A stretch of DNA of 64,000 nt from Pseudomonas syringae (GTDB taxonomy: Bacteria > Pseudomonadota > Gammaproteobacteria > Pseudomonadales > Pseudomonadaceae). A model generated the notes under the pieces. That model did no database searches. It was given only the letters and a program-made list of their open reading frames with translations, and had not been told where the DNA came from. Below, in pieces: positions 7,895-17,418 of this stretch. Within the stretch, counting starts at the first letter, position 1; each line of letters begins with the position of its first letter. The stretch spans positions 124,001 through 188,000 of the forward strand of contig NZ_WKEQ01000008.1 of the NCBI RefSeq assembly GCF_021605415.1, read 5' to 3'. Position numbers and translations under genes: made by a program.

Positions 7895-9705
7895 GCACTT
7901 CGATCCTCGGACGGTTGCAGGCTGACCCCGGGCGCGCCGGCGCGCAGCCGCAGGGTAATCAAGGCGCCACCTTGCTTGTGGTTGGCGAACGACAGTTCAC
8001 CGCCGAAGGCGCGCATCAGGGTTTCGCAAATGGCCAACCCCAGCCCCAGACCCTGCGTGCGGGTCTTGGTCGTGTAAAAAGGTTCGCTGGCGCGGCCCAG
8101 GGCTTCCATGCAAAACCCCGGGCCGTTGTCGCGAATGTACAGATTGACGCCGTCGGCGGTGGCTTCGGCACTCAGCCAGAGTTTGCGCGGCGGACCTTTT
8201 TCGGTGAGGGCATCAAGGGCATTTGCGAGCAGGTTGCCAAGCACCTGGCGCAGACGGGTTTCCCCGGCCTCGACCCATAACGTAGCGGCCGGCAGATCGC
8301 GGATCAGCTCGACTTCCATGCTACGGCGGCGCTTGGCGAGTAATGCCAGCGCATCGTCCAGCGCCGGTTGCAGGGCGACGCTTTCCGGCGCGTGGCGGTC
8401 GCGGCGGGCGAAGGCGCGCAGGTGGGCGATGATCGAGGCCATGCGCCCGGTCAATTCGCTGATCAATTTGAGATTGCCTCGGGCGTCGTCGGTGCGCTGG
8501 TGATCAAGCAGCACTTCGGCGTTTTCAGCGTAGCTGCGGATCGCCGCCAGCGGCTGATTGAGTTCGTGGCTGATGCTCGCCGACATCGTCCCCAGCGCCG
8601 ACAATTTGCCGGCCTGAACCAGATCATCCTGCGCACGCACCAACTCTTGCTGCGCAGTTTCCCGTTCCAGCACTTCCTGTTTCAGCCGCCGGTTGAGGCC
8701 TTCGAGGTCGCTGGTACGTTCGGCCACCCGGCCTTCCAGTTCGCGACGGGCTTTGGCTTCGAAATCGATGCGTTCGAGGTAATGGCGACGGCGCTGCATC
8801 ACCAGGCCGAGCAACAGCATCAAGACCAGCAGCGTCGCGCCACCGATGGCCACCACCGTGCGTACCGGGCGGTCGATCAACGTTTGGGGGGCAAGAATGC
8901 TCACGCTCCAGCCGGTTTCCTCGATGTCGTGGGTTTGTTTCATCCATGCGGCGGGACTGAGGTTGAGCGGGCGCGGCTCGCGGGTCGGGTACGGCTGAAT
9001 CGCGGTGATCGCCGTGCGTTCGCTATCGCTCAAGACGCGCGTCGAGCGAAAGCGCCATTCCGGCCGCGAGGTCAGGATCACCACGCCGTTATGATCGGTG
9101 ACCAGCAACTGCTCCGGGGTTTTTCCCCACAGGCTTTCGGTGTGATCGAGATCGACCTTGGTGACCAGCACGCCGATGACTTTCTCGCCGTCGCGCACCG
9201 CCGACGCGAAAAAATAGCCGCGCTTGGCCGACGTCGTGCCGAGGCCGAAAAACCGTCCGAGACGTCCGGCCATGGCTTCGCTGAAATACGGCCGGAAGGA
9301 AAAGTTACGCCCGACGAAACTGTCGTGTTTGTCCCAGTTCGAGGCCGCGAGCGTCTGGCCATTGGTGTCCATCAAATACATGACTTCGGCGCCGGTCTGG
9401 GCGCAGATGTTTTTTAACAGGCGGTTGGCGTTGCCCTGGGTGACACCGTCGTCCGGCGCGCCCAGCACGGCGCGAAGCGCCGGAAGCTCGCCGAGGATTT
9501 GCGGCAACACCTCATAACGATGCAGCGTGCCCAACAGGTTGGCGACGTAAAGGTCGAGGGTCTGGCGATTCTGACTGGCCAGTTCGCTGCGGTAATAACG
9601 CTCGGCCAGATGTTCCAGCGGCCACAGCAGCGGGGCCAGGCACAGGGCCAGAAGGGCGAGGCTGCGCCAGCGGGGTCTGTGGGGGAGGGATGAAGTCATG
9701 AGCAT
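7891..9705 (-). CDS. dctB: C4-dicarboxylate sensor histidine kinase DctB
   Basis: About 604 aa. An N-terminal membrane segment (SLALLALCLAPLLWP) is followed by a periplasmic double-PAS/Cache sensor (about 40-280), a second membrane segment (VVAIGGATLLVLMLLLGLVM), a coiled linker, the dimerisation/phosphorylation helix (SISHELNQPLAAIRSYAE) and an HATPase_c domain (DNGPGF, GLGLAI). Start choice: ATG 9705 (MLMTSS) or ATG 9699. Longer forms reaching 9939 would run into rfbD and lack family similarity. A perfect hairpin sits directly before the start. Confidence 0.9.
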   Translation of the reverse strand: MLMTSSLPHRPRWRSLALLALCLAPLLWPLEHLAERYYRSELASQNRQTLDLYVANLLGTLHRYEVLPQILGELPALRAVLGAPDDGVTQGNANRLLKNICAQTGAEVMYLMDTNGQTLAASNWDKHDSFVGRNFSFRPYFSEAMAGRLGRFFGLGTTSAKRGYFFASAVRDGEKVIGVLVTKVDLDHTESLWGKTPEQLLVTDHNGVVILTSRPEWRFRSTRVLSDSERTAITAIQPYPTREPRPLNLSPAAWMKQTHDIEETGWSVSILAPQTLIDRPVRTVVAIGGATLLVLMLLLGLVMQRRRHYLERIDFEAKARRELEGRVAERTSDLEGLNRRLKQEVLERETAQQELVRAQDDLVQAGKLSALGTMSASISHELNQPLAAIRSYAENAEVLLDHQRTDDARGNLKLISELTGRMASIIAHLRAFARRDRHAPESVALQPALDDALALLAKRRRSMEVELIRDLPAATLWVEAGETRLRQVLGNLLANALDALTEKGPPRKLWLSAEATADGVNLYIRDNGPGFCMEALGRASEPFYTTKTRTQGLGLGLAICETLMRAFGGELSFANHKQGGALITLRLRAGAPGVSLQPSEDRSA

Positions 9706-9707
9706 CT

Positions 9708-9729
9708 GGCGCCTGGGGGTACAGGCGCC
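9708..9729. promoter_or_regulatory. Perfect hairpin between rfbD stop and dctB start
   Basis: Arms ggcgcctg (9708-9715) and caggcgcc (9722-9729) with a 6-base loop, immediately upstream of the dctB start codon on the minus strand. There is no following T tract, so it does not look like a simple intrinsic terminator. It would fold next to the ribosome-binding region of dctB. Confidence 0.45.
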
Positions 9730-9736
9730 ATTATGC

Positions 9737-10618
9737 CTAGCCTTGATGGGCAAGACACTCGCGCAGCGCGGTTTGCCAGTCCGGCTGACTGACACCCCAT
9801 TCTCGCTGCAGGCGACTGCAATCCAGCCGCGAGTTTTGCGGGCGAGCCGCCGGTGTCGAGTAATCGCTTGCCGGGATGGGCAGCAGGTTTGCGCAGGGTT
9901 TGCCACGCAGGCGCAGGTCTTCGCCGATGGCCTGGGCAAAGCCGAACCACGACGTCTCGCCTTTTGCAGTCAGGTGGTAGGTGCCCCAGGCGCCGGCGTT
10001 GCCGTTGTTCCAGCGTTCAACCAGCGCCAGCGTGCTGTCGGCAATCGTGCCCGCCCACGTCGGCGCGCCGATCTGGTCGCAGACCACGCGCAATTCCGGC
10101 TTCTCGGCCAGCAGCCGTTGCATGGTCAGCAGAAAATTGCGCCCGTGCCGGGAATACACCCAACTGGTGCGTAGAATCAGGTGTTTGCCACCAACTGCCG
10201 CAATGGCCTGTTCGCCCGCGAGTTTGCTCTTGCCGTAAACCCCCAGCGGCGCAGGGTTGTCGGTCTCGACATAGGGCGTGGTTTTCTGACCGTCGAACAC
10301 GTAGTCGGTGGAGTAGTGGATCAGCGGAATGTCCAGATCCATTGCCTGCTCGGCAAGCACCTGCGGCGCGGTCGCATTGATGGCGAAGGCCAGCTCCGGC
10401 TCGCTTTCGGCCTGATCTACCGCGGTGTGGGCCGCGGCGTTGATGATCAGGTCGGGGCAGATTCGCTGGATGTGCTCGCGGATCATGTCCGGCCGGGTCA
10501 GGTCGAGGCGGTCGCGGCCCAGAGCGATCAATTCGCCGGAGCCGGTGAAACGTTGCAGCAGCTCACGGGCGACCTGACCGTGTTCGCCGCAGATCAGTAT
10601 TTTCAACGCTTTTTTCAT
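9737..10618 (-). CDS. rfbD: dTDP-4-dehydrorhamnose reductase
   Basis: 293 aa. The last enzyme of dTDP-L-rhamnose synthesis, reducing dTDP-4-keto-L-rhamnose with NAD(P)H. Visible features: N-terminal nucleotide site ILICGEHGQVA (GxxGxxG-like), catalytic YGKSKLAGE (YxxxK), and the STDYVFDG motif. Its ATG overlaps the rfbC stop, and the order rfbB-A-C-D is fully overlapping. Rhamnose feeds lipopolysaccharide core/O-antigen or rhamnolipid glycans. Confidence 0.95.
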   Translation of the reverse strand: MKKALKILICGEHGQVARELLQRFTGSGELIALGRDRLDLTRPDMIREHIQRICPDLIINAAAHTAVDQAESEPELAFAINATAPQVLAEQAMDLDIPLIHYSTDYVFDGQKTTPYVETDNPAPLGVYGKSKLAGEQAIAAVGGKHLILRTSWVYSRHGRNFLLTMQRLLAEKPELRVVCDQIGAPTWAGTIADSTLALVERWNNGNAGAWGTYHLTAKGETSWFGFAQAIGEDLRLRGKPCANLLPIPASDYSTPAARPQNSRLDCSRLQREWGVSQPDWQTALRECLAHQG

Positions 10619-11160
10619 GGGAACAGGTCGGCCTCTGCCAGGCTTCGGCCGCGCTGGTCTTTCTCCGACAGCTGCGGCGCTTCATCGAGTTGCCAGTCGA
10701 TCGCCAATTGCGAATCGTCCCAGCGGATGCAGCGCTCGGCGCTCGGCGCGTAGTAGTCAGTGGTCTTGTAGAGGAATTCGGCGTCATCGCTCAGCACCAT
10801 GAAACCGTGGGCGAAACCTTCTGGCACCCAGAGCTGGCGATTGTTCTGCGCCGACAGGCGAACGGCCACCCAGCGCCCGAAGGTCGGCGAGCTGCGGCGG
10901 ATGTCCACCGCCACGTCGAGTACTTCGCCAGCGATCACCCGCACCAATTTGCCCTGGGTCTGTTCGAGCTGATAGTGCAGGCCCCGCAGAACGCCCTTGC
11001 GCGAGCGTGAGTGGTTGTCCTGGACGAAGGCGTTCTTTATCCCTGTGGCGTCTTCGAACGCGCGGGCGTTGAAGCTTTCATAGAAAAAACCACGTTCGTC
11101 GCCGAAGACTTTCGGCTCAATGATCAAGACCTCGGGCAGCTCGGTAGCGATGACTTTCAT
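10615..11160 (-). CDS. rfbC: dTDP-4-dehydrorhamnose 3,5-epimerase
   Basis: 181 aa, RmlC cupin of standard length. The catalytic His is in QDNHSRS near residue 62 and the Tyr/Lys region in [10 protein letters not shown]. It epimerises C3 and C5 of dTDP-4-keto-6-deoxyglucose. Overlaps rfbA and rfbD by 4 bases each, consistent with a tightly coupled operon. Confidence 0.95.
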   Translation of the reverse strand: MKVIATELPEVLIIEPKVFGDERGFFYESFNARAFEDATGIKNAFVQDNHSRSRKGVLRGLHYQLEQTQGKLVRVIAGEVLDVAVDIRRSSPTFGRWVAVRLSAQNNRQLWVPEGFAHGFMVLSDDAEFLYKTTDYYAPSAERCIRWDDSQLAIDWQLDEAPQLSEKDQRGRSLAEADLFP

Positions 11161-12032
11161 TGGCTTTCTCCGGCAATCGTGAACAGGTACTGGCCATAGC
11201 CGGTCTTGCCAAAATACTGGGCGCGTTCGAGCAGGTAATCGCGGCTGATCCAGCCGTTCTGATAGGCGATTTCTTCCAGGCAGGCGACTTTCAGGCCCTG
11301 TCGATGTTCGATGGTTTGCACGTATTGCGAGGCTTCGAGCAGGCTGTCGTGCGTGCCCGTATCGAGCCAGGCGAAACCTCGGCCAAAACGCTCGACCTGC
11401 AAGTCTCCGCGTTGCAGGTAGGCATTGTTGACGTCGGTGATCTCCAGTTCGCCCCGTGGCGACGGTTTGACAGCCTTGGCGATCCTGATCACATCGTTGT
11501 CGTAGAAATACAGGCCGGTGACGGCATAGCTGGACTTAGGCTTCCGCGGTTTTTCTTCGATGGACAGGGCGCGGCCTTCGCTGTCGAAGTCGATCACGCC
11601 GAAGCGCTCCGGATCCTTCACCCAATAGCCGAATACGGTGGCGCCGGTTTTCTGCTCGGCGGCTTTTTTAAGCTGCTCGCCGAAGTATTGGCCGTGGAAA
11701 ATGTTATCGCCCAAGATCAGGCACACCGGATCGTCGCCGATGAACTGCTCGCCGATCAGGAAAGCCTGGGCGAGGCCATCCGGGGACGGTTGCTCTGCAT
11801 AACTGAAGGTGACGCCGAACTGGCTGCCGTCACCCAGCAGGTTGCGGTACTGCGGCAGATCCTGGGGCGTGGAAATCACCAGGATGTCCTTGATGCCGGC
11901 GAGCATCAGCACCGAGATCGGGTAATAGATCATCGGTTTGTCGTACACCGGCAACAGCTGTTTGGACACGCCGAGGGTGATCGGATGCAGGCGAGTGCCC
12001 GAGCCGCCGGCCAAAACAATTCCCTTCATCAT
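11157..12032 (-). CDS. rfbA: Glucose-1-phosphate thymidylyltransferase
   Basis: 291 aa from the ATG at 12032 ([17 protein letters not shown]), chosen because it forms an ATGA overlap with rfbB and starts at the nucleotide-binding GGSGTRL motif; longer in-frame extensions lie inside rfbB. The [15 protein letters not shown] and [10 protein letters not shown] motifs are typical of RmlA. Commits glucose-1-phosphate to dTDP-sugars and is feedback-inhibited by dTDP-L-rhamnose in characterised homologues. Confidence 0.95.
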   Translation of the reverse strand: MMKGIVLAGGSGTRLHPITLGVSKQLLPVYDKPMIYYPISVLMLAGIKDILVISTPQDLPQYRNLLGDGSQFGVTFSYAEQPSPDGLAQAFLIGEQFIGDDPVCLILGDNIFHGQYFGEQLKKAAEQKTGATVFGYWVKDPERFGVIDFDSEGRALSIEEKPRKPKSSYAVTGLYFYDNDVIRIAKAVKPSPRGELEITDVNNAYLQRGDLQVERFGRGFAWLDTGTHDSLLEASQYVQTIEHRQGLKVACLEEIAYQNGWISRDYLLERAQYFGKTGYGQYLFTIAGESQ

Positions 12033-13111
12033 GCGAGCAGATCCTTGTGGTCGGTGCAGCCAAGTCGTTCGCCCTGATAGCTGCCGTCTTGCACGCGACG
12101 GCACCACTCCAGGTTTTTCAGGTACCACTGCACCGTTTTGCGCAGGCCGGTTTCGAAGGTTTCTTCAGGCACCCAGCCCAGTTCGCGTTCGATCTTGTCG
12201 GCGTCGATGGCATAACGCAGGTCGTGGCCCGGGCGATCCTTGACGAAGGTGATCAGGTCGGCGAAGTGCCCGACACCGTCCGGTTTGTGCGGTGCGAGTT
12301 CTTCGAGCAATGCGCAGATGCCACGCACCACGTCGATGTTCTTTTGCTCGTTGTGGCCGCCGATGTTGTAGGTCTCACCGACCTTGCCTTCGGTGACGAC
12401 CTTGAGCAGCGCGCGGGCGTGATCGTCGACGAACAGCCAGTCACGCACTTGCAACCCGTTGCCATAGACCGGCAGGGGTTTACCCGCCAATGCGTTGAGA
12501 ATCACCAGAGGAATGAGTTTTTCCGGGAAGTGGAACGGCCCGTAATTGTTCGAGCAATTGGTCAGCAGTACCGGCAAGCCGTAGGTGCGCTGCCAGGCGC
12601 GCACCAGATGATCGGACGCAGCCTTGCTCGCGGAATAAGGCGAGCTCGGCGCATACGGCGTAGTTTCGGTGAACAGGTCATCGACGCCGTGCAGGTCGCC
12701 ATACACCTCGTCGGTAGAAATGTGATGGAACCGAAACGCACTTTTTTCCGGCTCGGCCAGGTCTTGCCAATACGCGCGTGCAGCTTCCAGCAGGCTGTAG
12801 GTGCCGACGATATTGGTCTGGATGAAGTCCGACGGACCGTCAATGGAGCGGTCGACATGAGACTCGGCTGCCAGATGCATGATGGCCTGTGGCTGAAAGC
12901 GTTCGAGGACAGCGCTCACAGTGGCCTGGTCGACGATGTCGGCCTGCACGAACTCATAGCGGCTGTCGCTAGCGATGCTGGTCAGCGATTCGAGATTGCC
13001 CGCATAGGTCAGTTTGTCGAGGTTGAGCACTTCGTGCCCGGTGTTGCGAATCAGGTGGCGAACCAGTGCGGAGCCAATGAAACCGGCGCCGCCGGTGATA
13101 AGAATGCGCAT
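12029..13111 (-). CDS. rfbB: dTDP-glucose 4,6-dehydratase
   Basis: 360 aa, extended SDR. N-terminal NAD site [10 protein letters not shown]; active-site Thr-Asp-Glu in [21 protein letters not shown] supplies the YxxxK pair. First gene of the rfbBACD operon; the ~225-bp gap upstream to the divergent fusion gene must hold its promoter. Oxidises C4 and dehydrates C5-C6 of dTDP-glucose. Confidence 0.95.
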   Translation of the reverse strand: MRILITGGAGFIGSALVRHLIRNTGHEVLNLDKLTYAGNLESLTSIASDSRYEFVQADIVDQATVSAVLERFQPQAIMHLAAESHVDRSIDGPSDFIQTNIVGTYSLLEAARAYWQDLAEPEKSAFRFHHISTDEVYGDLHGVDDLFTETTPYAPSSPYSASKAASDHLVRAWQRTYGLPVLLTNCSNNYGPFHFPEKLIPLVILNALAGKPLPVYGNGLQVRDWLFVDDHARALLKVVTEGKVGETYNIGGHNEQKNIDVVRGICALLEELAPHKPDGVGHFADLITFVKDRPGHDLRYAIDADKIERELGWVPEETFETGLRKTVQWYLKNLEWCRRVQDGSYQGERLGCTDHKDLLA

Positions 13112-13337
13112 GCAGGCTAGCCTTTTTCCGTAAGACGATATAGCGAATGGAGCATAGCTTGTCGGCAGGCGGGGGGCGGTGCAAGAGGGTTGTTGCGGGT
13201 ATTTGTGCTTCAGGGCGTGTTACCGGCCGCTATTCGACGCACGGGCGTGCCGGATCAGTTGCTCTGGCGGGCGGGGGTTGCGTATCGCCTCGCGCAGTGG
13301 CGATATAGGCGCCTAATAAAATCTCAGGGGTCGTTCC

Positions 13338-16250
13338 ATGTCGCTCGTCACGTTGATTCATCGTGCCAGTTTGCCCAGCCCGCAGGTTTCTGGGGAACAG
13401 GCACGGCAATTGCTGGCGGAGCATTACGGCCTCGGCGGTGCGTTGCAGGCGCTGGGCAGCCAGCAGGATCTTAATTTTCGTGTGGACGGCGGGCCCGAAC
13501 GATTCGTGCTGAAAATCTGTCGCGGCGATTATTCGGCGGTGGAGTTGCAAGCCCAGCATGCCGCACTCAAACATCTCCACGAGCATTCGAAGGTGCCCGT
13601 ACCGCGCGTGGTTCCGGCGCTCAGTGGCCAGGATCTGCTAACGCTCGAAGTCGCCGGGCAAACCGTGCATGTGCGTTTGCTGGAATACATCGAAGGCCAG
13701 CCGCTGACTGATCTCGATCACCTGGATAATGCCGTGGTCAGCGGATTTGGCCGGCTCTGCGGTGAGATGGATCTGGCTCTCGCCGGTTTCGATCATCCGG
13801 GCCTCGAACGGACGCTGCAATGGGATGCCCGTCATGCCAGCGCGCTGATCGCCCACTTGCTGCCGGTGATCGAAAACGAGCATCAGCGCGCCGTGATCGC
13901 TGACGCCGCCGAACAAGCTGAAAAGCGCTTGCGGCCGCTGTTGGCGATGCTGCCGGTGCAGGCGATCCACATGGACATCACTGACGACAATGCTGTCTGG
14001 CAGCGTGATGCCCAGCGGAATTGGCAATTGCAGGGCGTGATCGATTTTGGCGATCTGATCCGCACCTGGCGCATCACCGATCTGTCGGTGACCTGCGCGG
14101 CGCTGCTGCACCATGCCGGCGGCGACCCGTTTGTGATTCTGCCGGCGGTGCGGGCGTACCACGCGGTCAATCCGCTGCAGCTTGAAGAACTGCAGGCGCT
14201 GTGGCCGTTGATCGTCGCGCGCGCTGCCGTGTTGGTGCTCAGTGGCGAACAACAGGTCAGCATTGACCCAAGCAATGCCTACAGCCGCGATAACCTCACC
14301 CATGAATGGGAAATTTTCCACGTGGCTACTTCTGTGCCGCTGGAATTAATGGAAGCGGCGATTTTGACGGCGCTCGGCCAGTCGCTGCCGGACATTGCCG
14401 ATGAAGGTTTCGCGCCGTTATTGCCAAGTCTGGTCGGGCGCGAATTCGCCTTGATCGATCTCGGCGTCCTCAGCCCGCATTTCGAGGCGGGGAACTGGGA
14501 GCAGGAAGGCATTGATCAGCGTTTGCTCGATGAAGCGGCGGCGGCCCATGGTTTAGCGGCGAGCCGTTACGGTCAGTACCGTTTGTCGCGCACTCGGCCG
14601 GACAGCGCCGACGAGCCCGACACTTTTCCATTGCATGTCGAATTGCGCGTGCCAAGTGGCACGACCGTGGAAGCGCCGTTTGCCGGTGTGTTGCACCACG
14701 CGGCGGATGGCTCGTTGCGACTCGATGGCGTGAAGTCGAGCGTGCGTCTATCGGGTGTGACGCCGACACTGCACGCCGGTGCCTCATTGGTTAAAGGCCA
14801 AGTGCTCGGCTCGGTCAGCGATGGATTAATCGTGCAACTGAGTCGTAACGGGCAGATCGACGCACCGTTGTTTTGCACGCCTTCACGCGCGGCGGCGTGG
14901 CAGGCACTGTGTCCCTCGCCTGCAGCTTTGCTCGGCCTTGCCTGTGACGCCGAGCCGGAGCTGGATTCACAAACCTTGCTGGAGCGCCGCGACGCCAGTT
15001 TCGCCCGCACGCAAAAACACTATTACGTCGATCCGCCGCGCATCGAACGTGGCTGGCGCAATCATCTGATCGACATGCAAGGTCGTTCCTATCTCGACAT
15101 GCTCAACAACGTCGCCGTGCTTGGCCATGGCCATCCACGGATGGCGGCGGTCGCCAGCCGTCAGTGGTCGCTGCTCAACACCAACTCGCGTTTCAACTAC
15201 GCGGCGGTGGCGGAGTTTTCCGAGCGTTTGCTGAAGCTCGCGCCGCAGGGCATGGATCGCGTATTCCTGGTCAACAGCGGCAGCGAGGCTAACGATCTGG
15301 CCATCCGCCTGGCGTGGGCTTACAGCGGCGGCCGCGACATGATCAGCGTACTTGAGGCATACCACGGCTGGACGGTGGGCGCGGACGCGGTTTCGACCTC
15401 GATTGCCGACAACCCGCGCGCGCTCAGCAGCCGTCCGGACTGGGTGCACCCGGTGACGGCGCCGAATACCTATCGCGGCGAATTCCGTGGCGCGGACTCA
15501 GCGCCGCAGTACGTGCGCAGCGTCGAGCATCATCTGGAAAAAATCGCTGCCGAGAAGCGTCAACTGGCCGGATTTATCTGTGAACCGGTGTACGGCAATG
15601 CCGGCGGCATTTCGCTGCCGGCGGGTTATCTGAAAGAGGTGTATGCGTTGGTGCGCGCTCAGGGCGGGGTATGCATCGCCGATGAAGTGCAGGTCGGTTA
15701 TGGACGCATGGGCCATTTCTTTTGGGGCTTCGAAGAGCAAGGCGTGGTGCCCGACATTATTTGCATGGCCAAAGGCATGGGCAATGGGCAGCCACTGGGC
15801 GCGGTGATCACCCGTCGGGACATCGCCGAAGCGCTGGAGGCCGAGGGTTATTTCTTCTCGTCTGCCGGCGGCAGCCCGGTGAGCTGTCAGATCGGCATGG
15901 CCGTGCTGGATGTGATGGAAGAGGAAAATCTTTGGAAAAACGCTCAGGTGGTCGGCGGCCATTTCAAGGCGCGGCTGCAAGCGTTGATCGATAAACATCC
16001 GCTGGTGGGCGCGGTGCACGGTTCTGGTTTTTATCTGGGCGTGGAATTGATCCGAAACCGCGAGACGTTAGAGCCGGCGACCGAGGAAACCACGCGGTTG
16101 TGTGATCGGTTGCGCGAGCTGGGGATTTTCATGCAGCCCACCGGCGATTTCCTCAACTTGTTAAAAATCAAACCGCCGATGGTCACGTCGCAACGCAGCG
16201 TGGACTTCTTCGTCGACATGCTCGACCGCGTACTCGCGGAAGGCCTGTAA
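13338..16250 (+). CDS. Three-part fusion: APH-type phosphotransferase, central beta domain, class III PLP aminotransferase
   Basis: 970 aa. Residues ~25-320 are an aminoglycoside/choline kinase-like fold with the catalytic HMDITDDN (His211, Asp213) and DFGD (Asp236). Residues ~430-500 form a short beta-rich segment resembling lipoyl or M23 hairpins (VEAPFAGVLHH). Residues ~545-970 are a class III aminotransferase with DEVQVGYGR (Asp782) and PLP-Lys812 in MAKGMGNGQPLG. The C-terminal part is close to ethanolamine-phosphate/hydroxylysine-phosphate phospho-lyases, so a kinase that phosphorylates an amino alcohol followed by a PLP lyase or transaminase acting on it is a reasonable inference. It lies upstream of aguBA, separated by a REP hairpin, so it may be its own transcript. 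Substrate unknown. Confidence 0.85.
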   Translation: MSLVTLIHRASLPSPQVSGEQARQLLAEHYGLGGALQALGSQQDLNFRVDGGPERFVLKICRGDYSAVELQAQHAALKHLHEHSKVPVPRVVPALSGQDLLTLEVAGQTVHVRLLEYIEGQPLTDLDHLDNAVVSGFGRLCGEMDLALAGFDHPGLERTLQWDARHASALIAHLLPVIENEHQRAVIADAAEQAEKRLRPLLAMLPVQAIHMDITDDNAVWQRDAQRNWQLQGVIDFGDLIRTWRITDLSVTCAALLHHAGGDPFVILPAVRAYHAVNPLQLEELQALWPLIVARAAVLVLSGEQQVSIDPSNAYSRDNLTHEWEIFHVATSVPLELMEAAILTALGQSLPDIADEGFAPLLPSLVGREFALIDLGVLSPHFEAGNWEQEGIDQRLLDEAAAAHGLAASRYGQYRLSRTRPDSADEPDTFPLHVELRVPSGTTVEAPFAGVLHHAADGSLRLDGVKSSVRLSGVTPTLHAGASLVKGQVLGSVSDGLIVQLSRNGQIDAPLFCTPSRAAAWQALCPSPAALLGLACDAEPELDSQTLLERRDASFARTQKHYYVDPPRIERGWRNHLIDMQGRSYLDMLNNVAVLGHGHPRMAAVASRQWSLLNTNSRFNYAAVAEFSERLLKLAPQGMDRVFLVNSGSEANDLAIRLAWAYSGGRDMISVLEAYHGWTVGADAVSTSIADNPRALSSRPDWVHPVTAPNTYRGEFRGADSAPQYVRSVEHHLEKIAAEKRQLAGFICEPVYGNAGGISLPAGYLKEVYALVRAQGGVCIADEVQVGYGRMGHFFWGFEEQGVVPDIICMAKGMGNGQPLGAVITRRDIAEALEAEGYFFSSAGGSPVSCQIGMAVLDVMEEENLWKNAQVVGGHFKARLQALIDKHPLVGAVHGSGFYLGVELIRNRETLEPATEETTRLCDRLRELGIFMQPTGDFLNLLKIKPPMVTSQRSVDFFVDMLDRVLAEGL

Positions 16251-16263
16251 CTCACCCCTGTAT

Positions 16264-16333
16264 GAGCTGCCGCAGGCTGCGCTCTTTTGATTTTGTGTTT
16301 TAAAAGTCAAAAGAGCGCAGCCTGCGGCAGCTC
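16264..16333. repeat. REP pair, 27-bp perfect inverted repeat
   Basis: Arms 16264-16290 and 16307-16333 are exact reverse complements (core 'gccgcaggctgcgctc') with a 16-base loop, 13 bases after the fusion gene stop. Likely a transcription or RNA-stability boundary between that gene and aguBA. Confidence 0.85.
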
Positions 16334-16352
16334 CTGCAGAGGAAATGTTAAG

Positions 16353-16429
16353 CCGATAGTTATCGGTTTAATTTCGACAAAATACGACAGGATGATTTTT
16401 TAAAGCTTCTAAAGTCGATTTATATCGGC
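16353..16429. promoter_or_regulatory. Two related palindromes upstream of aguB (putative operators)
   Basis: CCGATAGTTATCGG (16353-16366) and GTCGATTTATATCGGC (16414-16429) share CGAT...ATCG arms and are about six helical turns apart, in an AT-rich stretch 105-180 bp before aguB. They look like binding sites for a dimeric repressor of the agmatine genes, in the role of AguR of P. aeruginosa; no regulator gene is adjacent here. Confidence 0.45.
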
Positions 16430-16534
16430 TATAAAGTCGCCATCGCTCCGGTGTGGCGTCGTCATGTCCGGTGCAGCGCTTTTTGTCATCGGTCGAACGC
16501 CTTCGACCGTCAAGCACTTGTCCGGAGATGATTC

Positions 16535-17413
16535 ATGAGCCGTATCGTTACCGTTGCCGCCACCCAGATGGCCTGTTCCTGGGATCTCGATGCCAATCTG
16601 GAAATCGCCGAAAGGCTGGTGCGCGAAGCCGCTGCCAAGGGCGCGCAGATCATTCTTATCCAGGAACTGTTCGAAACGCCGTATTTCTGCCAGAAACCGA
16701 ATCCGGATTACCTGCAACTGGCGACGTCTGTCGAAAACAACGTGGCCATCAAGCATTTCCAAAAGATCGCCAAGGAGTTGCAGGTCGTTTTGCCGATCAG
16801 CTTCTACGAACTGGCCGGCCGCGCGCGCTTCAACAGCATTGCGATCATCGACGCCGACGGCAGCAACCTCGGGATATATCGTAAAAGCCACATCCCGGAC
16901 GGCCCGGGCTATCACGAGAAGTATTACTTCAACCCGGGCGACACCGGTTTCAAGGTGTGGAACACCCGTTACGCGAAAATCGGCGTGGGTATCTGCTGGG
17001 ATCAGTGGTTCCCGGAAGCAGCGCGGGCCATGGCGTTGCAAGGTGCGGAGCTTCTGTTTTACCCGACCGCCATCGGCAGCGAGCCTCACGACAAGACCAT
17101 TTCTTCGCGCGATCACTGGCAGCGTGTGCAACAGGGCCATGCTGGCGCCAACCTGATGCCGCTGATCGCCAGCAACCGTATTGGTAATGAAGAGCAGGAC
17201 GGCTACGACATCACCTTTTATGGTTCGTCATTCATCGCCAACCAGTTCGGCGAAAAAGTCGAGGAACTGAACACCACTGAAGAGGGCGTCCTGGTGCACA
17301 GTTTCGACCTCGACGCGCTCGAACACACACGCAGTGCATGGGGTTCATTCCGTGATCGGCGTCCGAACCTGTACAGTGCGCTGAAAACCCTCGACGGATC
17401 CCTGGAGTCCTGA
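16535..17413 (+). CDS. aguB: N-carbamoylputrescine amidase
   Basis: 292 aa, nitrilase superfamily. The catalytic triad is visible: Glu44 (LIQELFE), Lys117 (YRKSHIP) and Cys154 (GICWDQW). Hydrolyses N-carbamoylputrescine to putrescine, CO2 and ammonia. Five bases separate it from aguA, so they form one transcript. GGAGATGATTC precedes the ATG. Confidence 0.95.
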   Translation: MSRIVTVAATQMACSWDLDANLEIAERLVREAAAKGAQIILIQELFETPYFCQKPNPDYLQLATSVENNVAIKHFQKIAKELQVVLPISFYELAGRARFNSIAIIDADGSNLGIYRKSHIPDGPGYHEKYYFNPGDTGFKVWNTRYAKIGVGICWDQWFPEAARAMALQGAELLFYPTAIGSEPHDKTISSRDHWQRVQQGHAGANLMPLIASNRIGNEEQDGYDITFYGSSFIANQFGEKVEELNTTEEGVLVHSFDLDALEHTRSAWGSFRDRRPNLYSALKTLDGSLES

Positions 17414-17418
17414 ACGCC

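Noticed and set aside
8368..9417. 349-codon plus-strand frame inside dctB
   Set aside because: A high-GC shadow of a well-supported kinase; no ribosome site or motif.
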